Source: Undibacterium pigrum (lineage in GTDB: Bacteria > Pseudomonadota > Gammaproteobacteria > Burkholderiales > Burkholderiaceae_D). Taken from it: 64,000 bases of DNA. The number at the start of each line of letters is the position of its first letter. Position 1 is the stretch's first letter. Where the stretch lies: positions 496,001 through 560,000 of the forward strand of contig NZ_QJKB01000003.1 of NCBI RefSeq assembly GCF_003201815.1, read 5' to 3'. The translations under genes were made by a program, and so were the position numbers. Of the stretch, positions 9,107 through 17,965 are shown piece by piece. The notes under the pieces were generated by a model. That model did no database searches and had not been told where the DNA came from. It saw only the letters and a list, made by a program, of their open reading frames with translations.

Positions 9107-9648
9107 TTATGAGGTATGAATAAGTTCGTCAGCTACGATCTGGTAATCACGAACAATGCACCATCCATATGAATAATTGTGTCTTCCAGAACGCTCGGCA
9201 GACCACTAGAACTCATTTCATAAATAGGGTGAGTGCGAACAAGGCGATTTGGGATGCAGTGCAAGGCGTGGCCCGCTGCTAAGGCTGGTGCCTTAGCGAG
9301 GGCGAGGTAACAAACTTCGCGCTGCAATGCGCCCAAATCGTCAGTTCCCGGAGGGTTTGCCTCATAACGCGTGCTGGACTGCGTTGGACTCGTTGTCAAT
9401 AGGCAAAGCTATTGACTGCCTCATCCGCCTTGCCAGCCCACGTTATGAGGCAAACGCATTTCACCCTATTTATGAAATGAGTTCTAGTATTCCCATAGCT
9501 GGTCACCCAATTCCATGGCATGCACTATTCTCTTGAATTGTTGCTTAAGCCGCTTACCCCTGACCTTCAATAGATAGTCGTCGACATTATCAATACGCTT
9601 GGTGATATAGGGTAATAGAGAAAAATCGTCCAAAGAAAACCACCTCAT
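9107..9648 (-). pseudogene. Small conserved gene split by the 284-bp element
   Basis: Reading the minus strand from ATG at 9648 gives 54 residues (MRWFSLDDFSLLPYITKRID ... MELGDQLWEY) ending at a TAG in the border of the inserted element. On the far side of the element the same frame resumes and gives 32 residues (WSAERSGRHNYSYGWCIVRD ... DELIHTS) to a TAA at 9107. Joined, they resemble a family of about 85-residue bacterial hypotheticals with a GDELWEY...GR.GYCIVRDG core. Function is unknown. With one CTAG target copy restored, an in-frame TAG would remain at the junction, so the ancestral base there probably differed. The join is my inference. Confidence 0.6.
9205..9488. mobile_element. MITE-like element, 284 bp, perfect 28-bp terminal inverted repeats
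   Basis: Positions 9205-9232 and 9461-9488 are exact reverse complements. The extreme ends hold CTAG on both sides (9206-9209 and 9484-9487), consistent with a 4-bp CTAG target duplication of the YTAR type made by IS5-group transposases. The interior has no transposase but several nested hairpins: GCTAAGGC/GCCTTAGC, GTCAATAG/CTATTGAC, and GCCTCATAACG mirrored by CGTTATGAGGC. Short open frames on both strands inside it are by-products of the symmetry. It interrupts the small gene described at 9107-9648. Confidence 0.8.
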
Positions 9649-9686
9649 CAATTAATACTCAGACTGGCTGAAGCCAGATCAATACA

Positions 9687-10949
9687 TCAACGCCGACAAC
9701 CCAACTTCGCCAGTTCCACCCGACGGTTGCGCGCCCGGCCTGAATCAGTAGCATTATCAGCCACAGGGCGGGACTTGCCATACCCTTTGGAAGTGAGACG
9801 TGCAGCATCTATACCATGCTGCACCAGCCAGTTGCGCACACTGGCGGCACGGGCGTCAGACAGCTTAAGGTTATAGTCATCTCCACCCACATTATCGGTA
9901 TGCCCCTCGACCTCTGCCTTGATGCTGGCATCTGTTTTCAGCAGTGCAGCAACCTTGCCCAGCACACTATCTGACTCTGGCTTGAGCGTGGCCTTGTTGA
10001 AATCAAATAACACACCATACAGCGGCACATGGCAATCCTTGGCGAATGCACTACCCAGATCAGTCTTGCCTGCATCGGTTGTACTGATAGTAAGCGAAGC
10101 AGTAAATTCGTAAGTCAGACGCGCCCAGATATCACGTCCATCCTGCGTGTAGTGCGCCACCAGCATGCCATAGTCACGTACCGCAGCAGCGCTGGCAGGG
10201 AAAATCACCGTCCAGCCATTTTTTATCAAAGCCTCGCGATACTCGCCAATGAACTGCAGCTTGGACAAAGTGCCTGGCCCCTGATAATTGCGTATCTCCA
10301 CCGCCTGCCCCACCAGTTGCGGCTCCTGGCTCTTGCCTGGTTCAGCCACATCCAGAGGCTCATTACCATGCCCCTCACCTGTGCGCTTGGAACCGGGCCA
10401 GGGCGGCAGATAAGGGATATCATCCTTGGCGCTGAATTTCTCAGGCTGCTTGCCAGGTTTGGGGATGCTGAAAGCCGCACCCGCATCGGCAGACTCAATC
10501 AACTCCACCCACACCTGCGCTTGCGGCGCATCCATCTTCACCTCAGCCCAGGCCTGCTTGCCACCCGCCTGATAACGCATGGTCCAGCGCGCCTTGTTGT
10601 CATCTGCACGCACAGTCTGCCAGCCGCTCTTGCCCAATGTCGCCTGCATGGCGTTATAAATGCGCGCCTCACTGCCATTGTAATAACCCAGCGCAGGCTC
10701 ACCCGCAGCAGGCTTGTAAGTCATCCAGCGCGCAAAGCGCTTGCCCTTGAACAGCTTGCTCGTGCCAGCAGCATCCACCAAAAACTCAGCCTCAGCCACA
10801 TTCTCCGCCTGCAAGGCCTGATCAGGGTTCACAATAATTTGCGGCGGCAGTTTCAAATAATCAGGAAAACCAAGATCAGCCCAGGCTGGTGATGCTTGCA
10901 GGCAGGCAATGACTAACAACAGGATGGGGAACTTGAAAAACTTTGGCAT
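9687..10949 (-). CDS. OmpA-family protein with a long N-terminal periplasmic region
   Basis: A 420-residue exported protein (signal peptide about 1-24, ending ASPAWA). The last 120 residues are a peptidoglycan-binding OmpA_C domain: YGVLFDFNKATLKPES, VEGHTDNVGGDDYNLKLSDARAASVRNWL, GKSRPVADN and GRARNRRVEL. The N-terminal 300 residues lack an OmpA beta-barrel and contain two similar segments around residues 60-170 and 215-280 (each with TVxxDxxKARWTMRYQ- or AHYTQDGRDIWARLTYE-like strands). Such proteins anchor to peptidoglycan; the partner here is unknown. Confidence 0.85.
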   Translation of the reverse strand: MPKFFKFPILLLVIACLQASPAWADLGFPDYLKLPPQIIVNPDQALQAENVAEAEFLVDAAGTSKLFKGKRFARWMTYKPAAGEPALGYYNGSEARIYNAMQATLGKSGWQTVRADDNKARWTMRYQAGGKQAWAEVKMDAPQAQVWVELIESADAGAAFSIPKPGKQPEKFSAKDDIPYLPPWPGSKRTGEGHGNEPLDVAEPGKSQEPQLVGQAVEIRNYQGPGTLSKLQFIGEYREALIKNGWTVIFPASAAAVRDYGMLVAHYTQDGRDIWARLTYEFTASLTISTTDAGKTDLGSAFAKDCHVPLYGVLFDFNKATLKPESDSVLGKVAALLKTDASIKAEVEGHTDNVGGDDYNLKLSDARAASVRNWLVQHGIDAARLTSKGYGKSRPVADNATDSGRARNRRVELAKLGCRR

Positions 10950-11132
10950 AAGATTTCCAGGTAATTGAGGGGTGATGACTGATTTATATTAACCTGATGA
11001 TGGAGTCTTTATCAAGGTGCATACTTAACTCGCTGTGCGCAGACAGAACACACTACTATGCGATGTCAGCTCTGGATAAATCGTCGCAAAAGATCTGTCA
11101 GCAAAGATGTTGTAAAAAAATAGGGAACAATT

Positions 11133-11462
11133 TTGACAGGCCTTGAGAATATTGATAAGTTAATCATGCATGAGCTACGTTGCTATTACCACGCAAATCT
11201 GCTGGTATGGAGCAAAGCGGCATTTTCTTCCTTGATAGAAGACTCAGTATCTCGCTTGCATTTTTATACGAATAAAGATGTGGATGTATTGATCCTATTC
11301 CTGGAAGAAGTGTGCAAGGATAAGCAACATCCATTTTTAGATATGATGCATGACGAAACCTGGATAGACTGGCGCGAAGATCAATATTGGAGCTGCTTTC
11401 AAGCTCACTTGAATGGAATAATCTTCCAACTGAAAGACATGAGTCAAAGCAATGCAGGTTGA
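11133..11462 (+). CDS. Hypothetical protein, 109 residues
   Basis: Starts at TTG 11133 with AGGGAA six bases upstream; no ATG in this frame fits better. The protein is acidic and rich in aromatic residues and Trp (WSKAAFSSLIED, HDETWIDWREDQYWSCFQAHLNGIIF), and looks helical. No family recognised. It is followed 66 bp later by another orphan on the same strand, and local base composition is more A+T-rich than the neighbouring genes. Confidence 0.55.
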   Translation: MTGLENIDKLIMHELRCYYHANLLVWSKAAFSSLIEDSVSRLHFYTNKDVDVLILFLEEVCKDKQHPFLDMMHDETWIDWREDQYWSCFQAHLNGIIFQLKDMSQSNAG

Positions 11463-11528
11463 ACTTGGCATCTAGTTCAAGCTATCGCCATAAACGTATG
11501 TCCTGTTACTCCTTAACCATTTTTATAA

Positions 11529-12044
11529 ATGAAGCGCCATTACCATTACGTTGGCCCAACTGAAATCGCTGAAGCTGTCGCAAGCATCCCTGAAGGAACT
11601 GCGATCTTAAAGGTGCAAGATGTATTGAACTGGATCAAAGAAACGAAGCAGTACATCGATCGATATAACAGCATCATTGCAACATTTATCATAGATCAAT
11701 CCGGTGTACTTTATCTCGCTGACAGACATAGTGAGCATGTCGCCTGTGCCAGAGGAAAACCAGTACTATCCGCAGGGGAAATAAGCCTCCTGATAGAAAG
11801 GAACGACATCATCGTCGACTCTGTGACAAATCAATCAACGGGATATTGCCCAGAACCTTCATCGTGGCTTGAAGTTGCAAATGCCTTAGGTAACGCTGGC
11901 ATTGCAGCACCAGAAAATTTCAGCATCAGCTATGAATTTCGTCGTTGTAAGAACTGTCATTCAATCAATCTCGTGAAAGACAATGTGTTTCAATGCGTGT
12001 TATGTGAAACAGATTTGCCAGCATTTTGGAATTTTGCGCATTGA
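11529..12044 (+). CDS. Hypothetical protein with C-terminal zinc ribbon
   Basis: A 171-residue protein. Residues about 1-110 form an alpha/beta domain (ILKVQDVLNWIKETKQY, TFIIDQSGVLYLADRHSEHVACARGKPVLSAGEI), and the last 35 residues hold CKNCHS...FQCVLCE, a four-Cys zinc ribbon. I do not recognise a family. The layout with the preceding small acidic orphan is compatible with an accessory or immunity-type locus, but nothing in the sequence proves it. Confidence 0.6.
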   Translation: MKRHYHYVGPTEIAEAVASIPEGTAILKVQDVLNWIKETKQYIDRYNSIIATFIIDQSGVLYLADRHSEHVACARGKPVLSAGEISLLIERNDIIVDSVTNQSTGYCPEPSSWLEVANALGNAGIAAPENFSISYEFRRCKNCHSINLVKDNVFQCVLCETDLPAFWNFAH

Positions 12045-12105
12045 AATTGTCACTTATAACCATGCAAGGCCATGCGTACGATTACGCTTCGCACTTGAAA
12101 GTTAA

Positions 12106-12396
12106 CTATTTCCTCTGCCTTGCCGCCACATAAGCCTGACTTTTATCACGCTTACCTACTGCCAGCACCAACACGGTAATGGTATTGTCGTTGACTTCAT
12201 ATACCAGTCTGTAGCCGCTGTCGCGTAATTTGATTTTGTAGGCATTTTTCATGTCAGCTCCGCTGAGCCGGGCAGCGGAAACATGAGGATTTTGCAGGCG
12301 TTTGACTAGATGTTTTTTAAATTGCGCCTGTATGGTGTGGTCAAGCTTTTTCCATTCTTTGAGCGCGGCCTCGTTAAATACAAGTTCATAAGTCAT
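12106..12396 (-). CDS. StbE/RelE-family mRNA interferase toxin
   Basis: A 96-residue RelE/ParE-fold protein: MTYELVFNEAALKEWKKLDHTIQAQFKKHLVKRLQNPHVSAARLSGADMKNAYKIKLRDSGYRLVYEV shows the family's N-terminal strand, the two helices, and the basic YKIKLRDSGYRLVY segment that contacts RNA, then a C-terminal KRDKSQAY motif. Its ATG lies inside the antitoxin gene (11-bp overlap), so it is translated with it. Ribosome-dependent mRNA cleavage is the known role of the family. Confidence 0.88.
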   Translation of the reverse strand: MTYELVFNEAALKEWKKLDHTIQAQFKKHLVKRLQNPHVSAARLSGADMKNAYKIKLRDSGYRLVYEVNDNTITVLVLAVGKRDKSQAYVAARQRK

Positions 12397-12640
12397 CCAA
12401 GGATACTTTCACGGTTTTGCCGTGCCTGCGCTTTCTTACCAGTTCTGCCAAGTCTATATCTTCCAGCTTTTCCATCATGACTTCAAAGGCATCTGCAGGA
12501 ACCAGATAAGCGGTTGCACGGTTGTGGTTAAGAATGGCCACCGGCTCAAGACCTGCTTCTTCTATCACCGCCCCAGGGTTGCGGCGAAGCTCGGTAATGC
12601 TCACGGTAGCATTCGCATAGATTGCATTGGTCATAGTCAT
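12386..12640 (-). CDS. Phd/YefM-family (StbD-like) antitoxin
   Basis: An 84-residue antitoxin. The N-terminal DNA-binding part reads ATVSITELRRNPGAVIEEAGLEPVAILNHNRATAYLVPADAFEVMMEKLED, the standard Phd/YefM core, and the charged C-terminal tail (AELVRKRRHGKTVKVSLDDL) would wrap the toxin. It lies first in the operon, as usual for StbDE, and would repress its own promoter in the 12641-12700 region. Confidence 0.88.
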   Translation of the reverse strand: MTMTNAIYANATVSITELRRNPGAVIEEAGLEPVAILNHNRATAYLVPADAFEVMMEKLEDIDLAELVRKRRHGKTVKVSLDDL

Positions 12641-12843
12641 ATAAGTGTATGGTTTGATTTAGGTTGGCTTCAATAACAGTGTCAGCTTCATTGGTATCTG
12701 AACAAGTATTGTCTTTGTGCGTTTTGGGCTTAACTCAAATGACACTTAATTATACACATTTTAATACACCAAATATCGTGCATTTTATCCACATGCTTAT
12801 CAACTTGACAGTAATATCAATCTTTCGACCATCTTCTTTGAGT

Positions 12844-12871
12844 GACCAGCATAGCCGCAGGCTAGCTGGTC
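12844..12871 (-). terminator. Hairpin downstream of the GH31 gene
   Basis: GACCAGC-A-TAGCC pairs with GGCTAGCTGGTC around a 3-base loop, with one bulged A. It lies about 60 bp past the GH31 stop on the minus strand and upstream of the antitoxin promoter. It has no strong U tract. The rest of 12641-12928 holds nothing I can name. Confidence 0.45.
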
Positions 12872-12928
12872 CACGAAAATAGCAACATCTGCGGTGAAGC
12901 ACTTTGAACAATCAAGACTTAACCAAAC

Positions 12929-15900
12929 TCACTTTCCCACCCTATCCCCCGCAAACCCTATTACCGACGCATTCGCCCAGTTCGCGCAAACCCCGGCTTT
13001 GCTATTCGCTTTAACGCCAGTGGTTTTCAACACCAGCTTGCTGATGCCGCGTATGTCCAGTTCTGGCTTGACTACTGCCGGTGCTGCGATGAGGCCGCTG
13101 TCGAACAGGAGTTTGCTGTCGCCCCAGACCTGGAATTGCAGGCCGCCGTTGTTGCGGCAGCTATCGTCTATGCCTACGTCGGCGCGGAAGGTTTGCCAGT
13201 CGCCTGCGAGTTTGTATTCGACTTCGCTATTACCTGCCACACCCAGGCCTTTGCGGAAGCGCAGGCCGTTCATTTGCATGCCAGCATCGCCCTTGACTGG
13301 CTGGATTTTGTAGGCGAGGTCTTTGGCGTAGCTTGCCTTGTTGCTGGCAAGAGCATCAGACAAAAACACTTGCGCCTTGGGTTTGTCAGGCATGGGGTGT
13401 TCAAGGATGCTGAACTCTGAAATGGTGATGGGCGTGACGACCACAGGGTTGAAGGCATTGTATGCCCTGGCAGCGCTGGTCGCACCTGTGCTGGTCAGCA
13501 CCATTGGGTCTTGTGCTTCGCCATCATCGTTCTGGTCATGGGTGCTGAGTACGCGGAAGCGGAACAGGCGGCCTGCCCTGGCGGCAAATTCCACTTTTTG
13601 TTTTTCCTGCTGTTTTTTCAAACGGCCTGTGTAGACTGGTTTACCCCATTCACCATTGGTATCGGCCAGATAGATTTCAAAGTCTTTGACCTGGCCGTAT
13701 TGCCAGTCCTTGTCATTGCGCGGGGCGATTTCAAAACCGCTGACCATGCGGCGTTCTCCCAGCGCCAGGCTGAATTCATGGGCACCGGTTTTTTGTGACT
13801 GGTCACGCAGGGTGCGGAACCAGGTGCCAGGCTTGCCATCGAACGCGTTTTCCAGTGGGTGACCAGGTTCTTCTGCCGGGCGGTTCAGGACGATGAGGCT
13901 GTCTGCGGCGATGGTATTGCCCAGGTCAGGCGCAGCCGGGTAATCAGCGGTCGTTGCCAGTTGCTTGCTGGCGGCAATTGCCAGGCGGAAGCTGTAGGCT
14001 TTATCGACTGGCAGCTTGATAGTCTTCACATGCACGGTGCCATATTTTTCTGTGGCGTCGTAGAACCAGCCTGCGCTGCTTTTCTGGAATTCTTCACGGG
14101 TCTTGAAGGCGGGCAAGGTCTGCTCACCAAAAGTGATGGCATCTGGCTCTACCCGGCTGTGCACTTGCAATTGCAGGACGCGTTGCGCTTCCATGCCTGC
14201 GTAGCTGCCTTTGACTGCGCCTATATCGACGCGGATATCGCCTGCCTTGTTCTCAGGCGCATCAACTGTGAAGACTTGCTGGCTGGATTTGCCAGCCTGG
14301 TACTGGCGGCTTTCACCGTCGTCTTCATACAGGCTGAAGCTGGATTTGCCATGCGGGTAGATATCCAGGGTCAGCACGTCCTTGGGCACCTGTCCATCAA
14401 ACAGGGCGACCGGGTACATGGGCAGGATGGCACCGGCGCGTACCATGACGGGCAGCTTCTCCAGCGTGACTTGCTGGTCGATGACTTTGCCTTTGGCATC
14501 GGCCTGTACGACGCGGCCATCCCAGTAATCTATCCACTGGCCTTGTGGCAAATAGATGCCCTTGCGCCAGCCTCTGCTGGCAACCTGGCTGCGATACACC
14601 GGAGCTACCAGAAAGTCTCTACCAAGCATGAACTGGTATTTGTAGTTTTCGTTATTGGCATTAGGGTCTTGCGAATAATCCCACATCAGGCCGCGCACGA
14701 TGGGCGCACCTGTCAGCTCCGTCTCATACGCATAGGTGTACATGTACGGTATCAGGCGCATCTTGAGTTTGAGATAATCGCGGTTGATGCTGCGGTAGGG
14801 TTCATCAAACCACCAGGGATGTTTGCGCCCGGACTTGGACCAGCCTGACATGCCCATCAGCACGGGGGTGAAAGTCTTCCATTGCAAATCACGGGTAAAG
14901 GTTTCCGGGCTGCCACCAAAGATGCCATCAACGTCACCAGTGGCATAAGCCTGGCCAGACAGGCCCGAGCCTATCAGGGTGGGGATATGCCAGCGTATAT
15001 AGTCCCAGCTACCAGACTGGTCACCAGTCCAAGTCACAGCATAGCGTTGCGTACCTGCCCAGCCCATGACGGTCCAGACAAAGGGGCGTGCGTCAGAATT
15101 GTCGAGTATGCCCTTGGCTGCTGCCATATTGGCATCAAGCGAGAACTGATAGCCCTTGCCTGTCCAGGCCACGTCCAGCTTTTGCGCGCGCGTGCCTGCA
15201 GTGCCGACTTCCCATGCGATTTTATCGACGCCGTTTTCTGTCCACAGGCCGGTGCGGAAGCCATGTTTCTTCAGCCCGGCAACGACTTCAGGCAAATTGG
15301 TGTAGCCGCAGCCATAACCATCATTGGGCAAAATCCAGCCGCCGGGCATATCGTGTTCGCGGTATTTGGCGGCGACGGAATTGACCACGTCAGGTGTTTT
15401 ACCTGTCGGGCCGTCGCTCCAGTTGCCAGGCACGGTGCCGGGCTTTTTGCTGTTGTCGCCATCGTTATAACAATCAGCATCACCATATTCATATGCCCAG
15501 CGCGGCAAGAGTCTGGCGCGGCCTGTCAGTTCAGTATATGAGGCCAGCACGTCCTTGATGGAATTGCCGACGAAGTAATAGGCATCGAAGCGCTTTTCCT
15601 GGTGGCTGGTGCTCAGGTATTCATTCGAGCGAAAATCATAGCTGCCATTGCTCCAGGTATTGCGCAAGACACCATAGCCTTTGCTGCTCATGTAGAAAGG
15701 TGCTGGGCTGGGTCTGTCGCCTTCTTCCCAGCCGCCGGAATAAGAGACTTCCAGCTGCTTGCCTTTGAAGGCATAAGCACCGTTTTGCTGGCCACCACCA
15801 AAAAAGACTTCATCTGCACTGCTGGACAGAGTCTGGAAGCTGGCTTTGTCACCCAGTTCCAGCGGCTGGGTTTCTTGCCAGACAGGGGTTTTATTATCAG

Positions 15901-16288
15901 GTTTGTACAAGGCCAGGCGTAGTGGTGCGCGGTAGATGCGCAAGGCCATGGCTGAGGTTTGTACCAACTGGTAGTCGGCTTGCGCCGTCAACTGATAAGG
16001 CACTTTGTCATAGTCCTGTTTCAGCACAATGGGCGCGGCCTTGTCACCGGCGTCGAGCAATTGCCCTTTTGTGCCCGCCCATACGCGAAACAGGTCAGGC
16101 TTGAGCAGGCTGATACGCACGATGCCGCCATCTGAAGTGACCAGTTCTATCTGGTTGCCGTCTGCCGCTATTTTTTGCATATTGCCCAGCGGTGCTGCCA
16201 GGCTGGTGCTATTAAATGCATGGAAGATCAGGCTGGCGATGACAGTCTTGCGTATGACGGCGTGCAAAGTTTGCATTTGGGTATTCAT
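12929..16288 (-). CDS. Secreted multidomain GH31 glycosidase, possible alpha-N-acetylgalactosaminidase
   Basis: A 1119-residue exported enzyme. Signal peptide about 1-32; N-terminal beta-sandwich to about 250; GH31 TIM barrel about 255-560; DUF5110-like sandwich to about 790; an F5/8-type C (CBM32-like) module about 810-960 (ENAFDGKPGTWF ... GFEIAPRNDK); and a C-terminal NPCBM module (VFLSDALASNKASYAKD ... FRADVGIDDSCRNNGG). Candidate catalytic residues are Asp372 in QKLDVAWTG (nucleophile) and Asp423 in WTGDQSGSW (acid/base). These motifs depart from the WIDMNE type of ordinary alpha-glucosidases and look to me like the subfamily with alpha-N-acetylgalactosaminidases. The two binding modules also favour Gal/GalNAc ligands. 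The GH31 family is firm; the specificity is an inference. Confidence 0.85.
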   Translation of the reverse strand: MNTQMQTLHAVIRKTVIASLIFHAFNSTSLAAPLGNMQKIAADGNQIELVTSDGGIVRISLLKPDLFRVWAGTKGQLLDAGDKAAPIVLKQDYDKVPYQLTAQADYQLVQTSAMALRIYRAPLRLALYKPDNKTPVWQETQPLELGDKASFQTLSSSADEVFFGGGQQNGAYAFKGKQLEVSYSGGWEEGDRPSPAPFYMSSKGYGVLRNTWSNGSYDFRSNEYLSTSHQEKRFDAYYFVGNSIKDVLASYTELTGRARLLPRWAYEYGDADCYNDGDNSKKPGTVPGNWSDGPTGKTPDVVNSVAAKYREHDMPGGWILPNDGYGCGYTNLPEVVAGLKKHGFRTGLWTENGVDKIAWEVGTAGTRAQKLDVAWTGKGYQFSLDANMAAAKGILDNSDARPFVWTVMGWAGTQRYAVTWTGDQSGSWDYIRWHIPTLIGSGLSGQAYATGDVDGIFGGSPETFTRDLQWKTFTPVLMGMSGWSKSGRKHPWWFDEPYRSINRDYLKLKMRLIPYMYTYAYETELTGAPIVRGLMWDYSQDPNANNENYKYQFMLGRDFLVAPVYRSQVASRGWRKGIYLPQGQWIDYWDGRVVQADAKGKVIDQQVTLEKLPVMVRAGAILPMYPVALFDGQVPKDVLTLDIYPHGKSSFSLYEDDGESRQYQAGKSSQQVFTVDAPENKAGDIRVDIGAVKGSYAGMEAQRVLQLQVHSRVEPDAITFGEQTLPAFKTREEFQKSSAGWFYDATEKYGTVHVKTIKLPVDKAYSFRLAIAASKQLATTADYPAAPDLGNTIAADSLIVLNRPAEEPGHPLENAFDGKPGTWFRTLRDQSQKTGAHEFSLALGERRMVSGFEIAPRNDKDWQYGQVKDFEIYLADTNGEWGKPVYTGRLKKQQEKQKVEFAARAGRLFRFRVLSTHDQNDDGEAQDPMVLTSTGATSAARAYNAFNPVVVTPITISEFSILEHPMPDKPKAQVFLSDALASNKASYAKDLAYKIQPVKGDAGMQMNGLRFRKGLGVAGNSEVEYKLAGDWQTFRADVGIDDSCRNNGGLQFQVWGDSKLLFDSGLIAAPAVVKPELDIRGISKLVLKTTGVKANSKAGVCANWANASVIGFAGDRVGK

Positions 16289-16456
16289 CCTATCTTTGAA
16301 TTTGGGGTGCCAGGTTCAGGCACACGGCAAGCGACAATAATGTGCATGCAGCAATGTAACTGCGCATGCTCATTTGCAACAGTGAGATTTATTTTTTGCC
16401 TTCGTCAAGAAAATTTGAACGACATGTGAACCAGTTTGGAGCATCGTGCAAGCGTA

Positions 16457-16885
16457 TCAAAAAGTATGGCGCAGGCGTGATAAATAATGATTGACGACAC
16501 GGCGGCAGGCATCGCTGGCCCTGTGCCTTACCAGCGTAATCTTGCGGCCATGGCCAGACAGCAACATGGCCTGTTCCAACATGAACTTGCCTTCAACTAT
16601 CAGCACCAGTTCACGCACGCGGGGCAAGACTTGCTGGATGGGATGGTGATGCTGGTCATGCAAGACTTCGGCTATCGCCAGTATCATCAACTGGCAAGGG
16701 ATGTCGCCATGACGGCAATGCAGGCTGAGCTGCCTGGTCGTGATCTGTATGTTGCTTTGCCTGTCGAGGCCATCGCTGATGACATTGATCTTGCGGGCGG
16801 ACAGGTGCTGGAAGCCGGTAAATAGTTCTGCCGTCCTGGCTGGACTGAGTATCAAAATATCGAGAATATCGGCAGGCGAACGCAT
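16457..16885 (-). CDS. Hypothetical protein, 142 residues
   Basis: Called because its codons show the C/G-rich third positions of neighbouring genes, whereas the overlapping frames do not. Residues 1-45 (SPADILDILILSPARTAELFTGFQHLSARKINVISDG) look like an alpha/beta start; the rest is rich in His and Arg with several helices (VRELVLIVEGKFMLEQAMLLSGHGRKITLVRHRASDACRRVV). No family recognised. It lies between the GH31 gene and the LysR gene, all on the minus strand. Confidence 0.5.
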   Translation of the reverse strand: MRSPADILDILILSPARTAELFTGFQHLSARKINVISDGLDRQSNIQITTRQLSLHCRHGDIPCQLMILAIAEVLHDQHHHPIQQVLPRVRELVLIVEGKFMLEQAMLLSGHGRKITLVRHRASDACRRVVNHYLSRLRHTF

Positions 16886-16949
16886 GAAGGCTTTGCAGCG
16901 GCATTAAAATAGAAAGGCGACATTGTAGCAATGCTGCCATTTGTCTTGC

Positions 16950-17834
16950 TCAATGTGCTTTCGCCTCACTGATCAGCCATTGATGAAAAGCCTGGAAAGC
17001 CAGGTTCTCTTTCATGTCTGCCGCATAGATGAGGTAATAATCGAGGCGCAGCGGGGTTTCCACATTCAGTGGCCGCACCAGACGGCCTGCGGCAATATCG
17101 TATTCCACCAGCAAGGCCTGGCCAAGTGCAATACCCTGTCCATCAATGGCAGCCTGCAAGGCCATCAGGGCCAGCGTAAATAACGGCCCCTGACGGGATT
17201 CCTGGTTGGGCAAGCCCAGGGTGGCAAACCAGGCTTGCCAGCTGGGGTAATCGGGATCATTCATGGCGCTGACTTCATGCAGCAAGGTTTGCTTTGCCAG
17301 GTCGACTGGCGTCTGCAATTGCGCTGCGATAGCCGGACTACAAACCGGGAATACCTCAGTCGCAATAAAAGGCTCTATACGGAAGTCGGCAAACTGGGTA
17401 CGCCGGAAATCGATGGAAATATCGCAATCACGGTAAGTGCGGTCGACTTCAGAAACGATTTCCACACGTATATGCGGATGGCGGTTCAGGAAACGATAAA
17501 GGCGCGGCACCAGCCATTTGGAACCGAACGACGGCGGCACGCCTACGCGCAACAGGGCATTGTTATCATTGAGCAAAGCATCTGTCGCCTGCTGGAAAAT
17601 CTTGAAACCCTCGCGTATGCGCGGCAGGTACAACTCCCCGGCTTCTGTTAGCTTCAAGACATTATTGCTGCGTTGAAACAAATCTATACCCAGATGATCT
17701 TCCAGCAACTTGATCTGGTGGCTGACGGCAGCATTGGTCACATGCAGCTCTTCCGCCGCCCGCGTAAAATTCAGCCGCCTGGCGGCAACTTCAAAAACAC
17801 GCAGCGAATTCAAGGGCGGAAGACGTTTAGACAT
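16950..17834 (-). CDS. LysR-family regulator, GcvA-like
   Basis: A 294-residue LysR protein. The N-terminal winged HTH (PLNSLRVFEVAARRLNFTRAAEELHVTNAAVSHQIKLLEDHLGIDLFQRSNNVLKLTEAG, residues 6-66) has the GcvA-subfamily pattern. The effector domain follows (LRVGVPPSFGSKWLVPRLYRF ...). It is divergent from the dgoK-ABC-deacylase operon, separated by 550 bp of repeats, and upstream of the GH31 gene on its own strand. It is therefore the best candidate regulator of the carbohydrate locus; GcvA-like proteins elsewhere control amino acid and other catabolic genes. Confidence 0.85.
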   Translation of the reverse strand: MSKRLPPLNSLRVFEVAARRLNFTRAAEELHVTNAAVSHQIKLLEDHLGIDLFQRSNNVLKLTEAGELYLPRIREGFKIFQQATDALLNDNNALLRVGVPPSFGSKWLVPRLYRFLNRHPHIRVEIVSEVDRTYRDCDISIDFRRTQFADFRIEPFIATEVFPVCSPAIAAQLQTPVDLAKQTLLHEVSAMNDPDYPSWQAWFATLGLPNQESRQGPLFTLALMALQAAIDGQGIALGQALLVEYDIAAGRLVRPLNVETPLRLDYYLIYAADMKENLAFQAFHQWLISEAKAH

Positions 17835-17965
17835 AGGTATCCATCAAAAAACAATACGGTAACAGATGTTCATTAAATTTAATTTAATGAAAGATTGAAA
17901 TATTTTGAGGCGATGAGAATTTGGTTTTCTGGCAGTATGGGTGGGAAAGCTGGAAGAATAAGAAC

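Noticed and set aside
9133-9536. Open frames on both strands at 9133-9399 and 9327-9536
   Set aside because: They read through the symmetrical mobile element; the shared HPIYEMSSS stretch is the terminal inverted repeat translated in both directions.
16487-16825. Plus-strand frame of 112 codons opposite the 142-residue hypothetical
   Set aside because: Third-position base use favours the minus-strand frame; no ribosome site.
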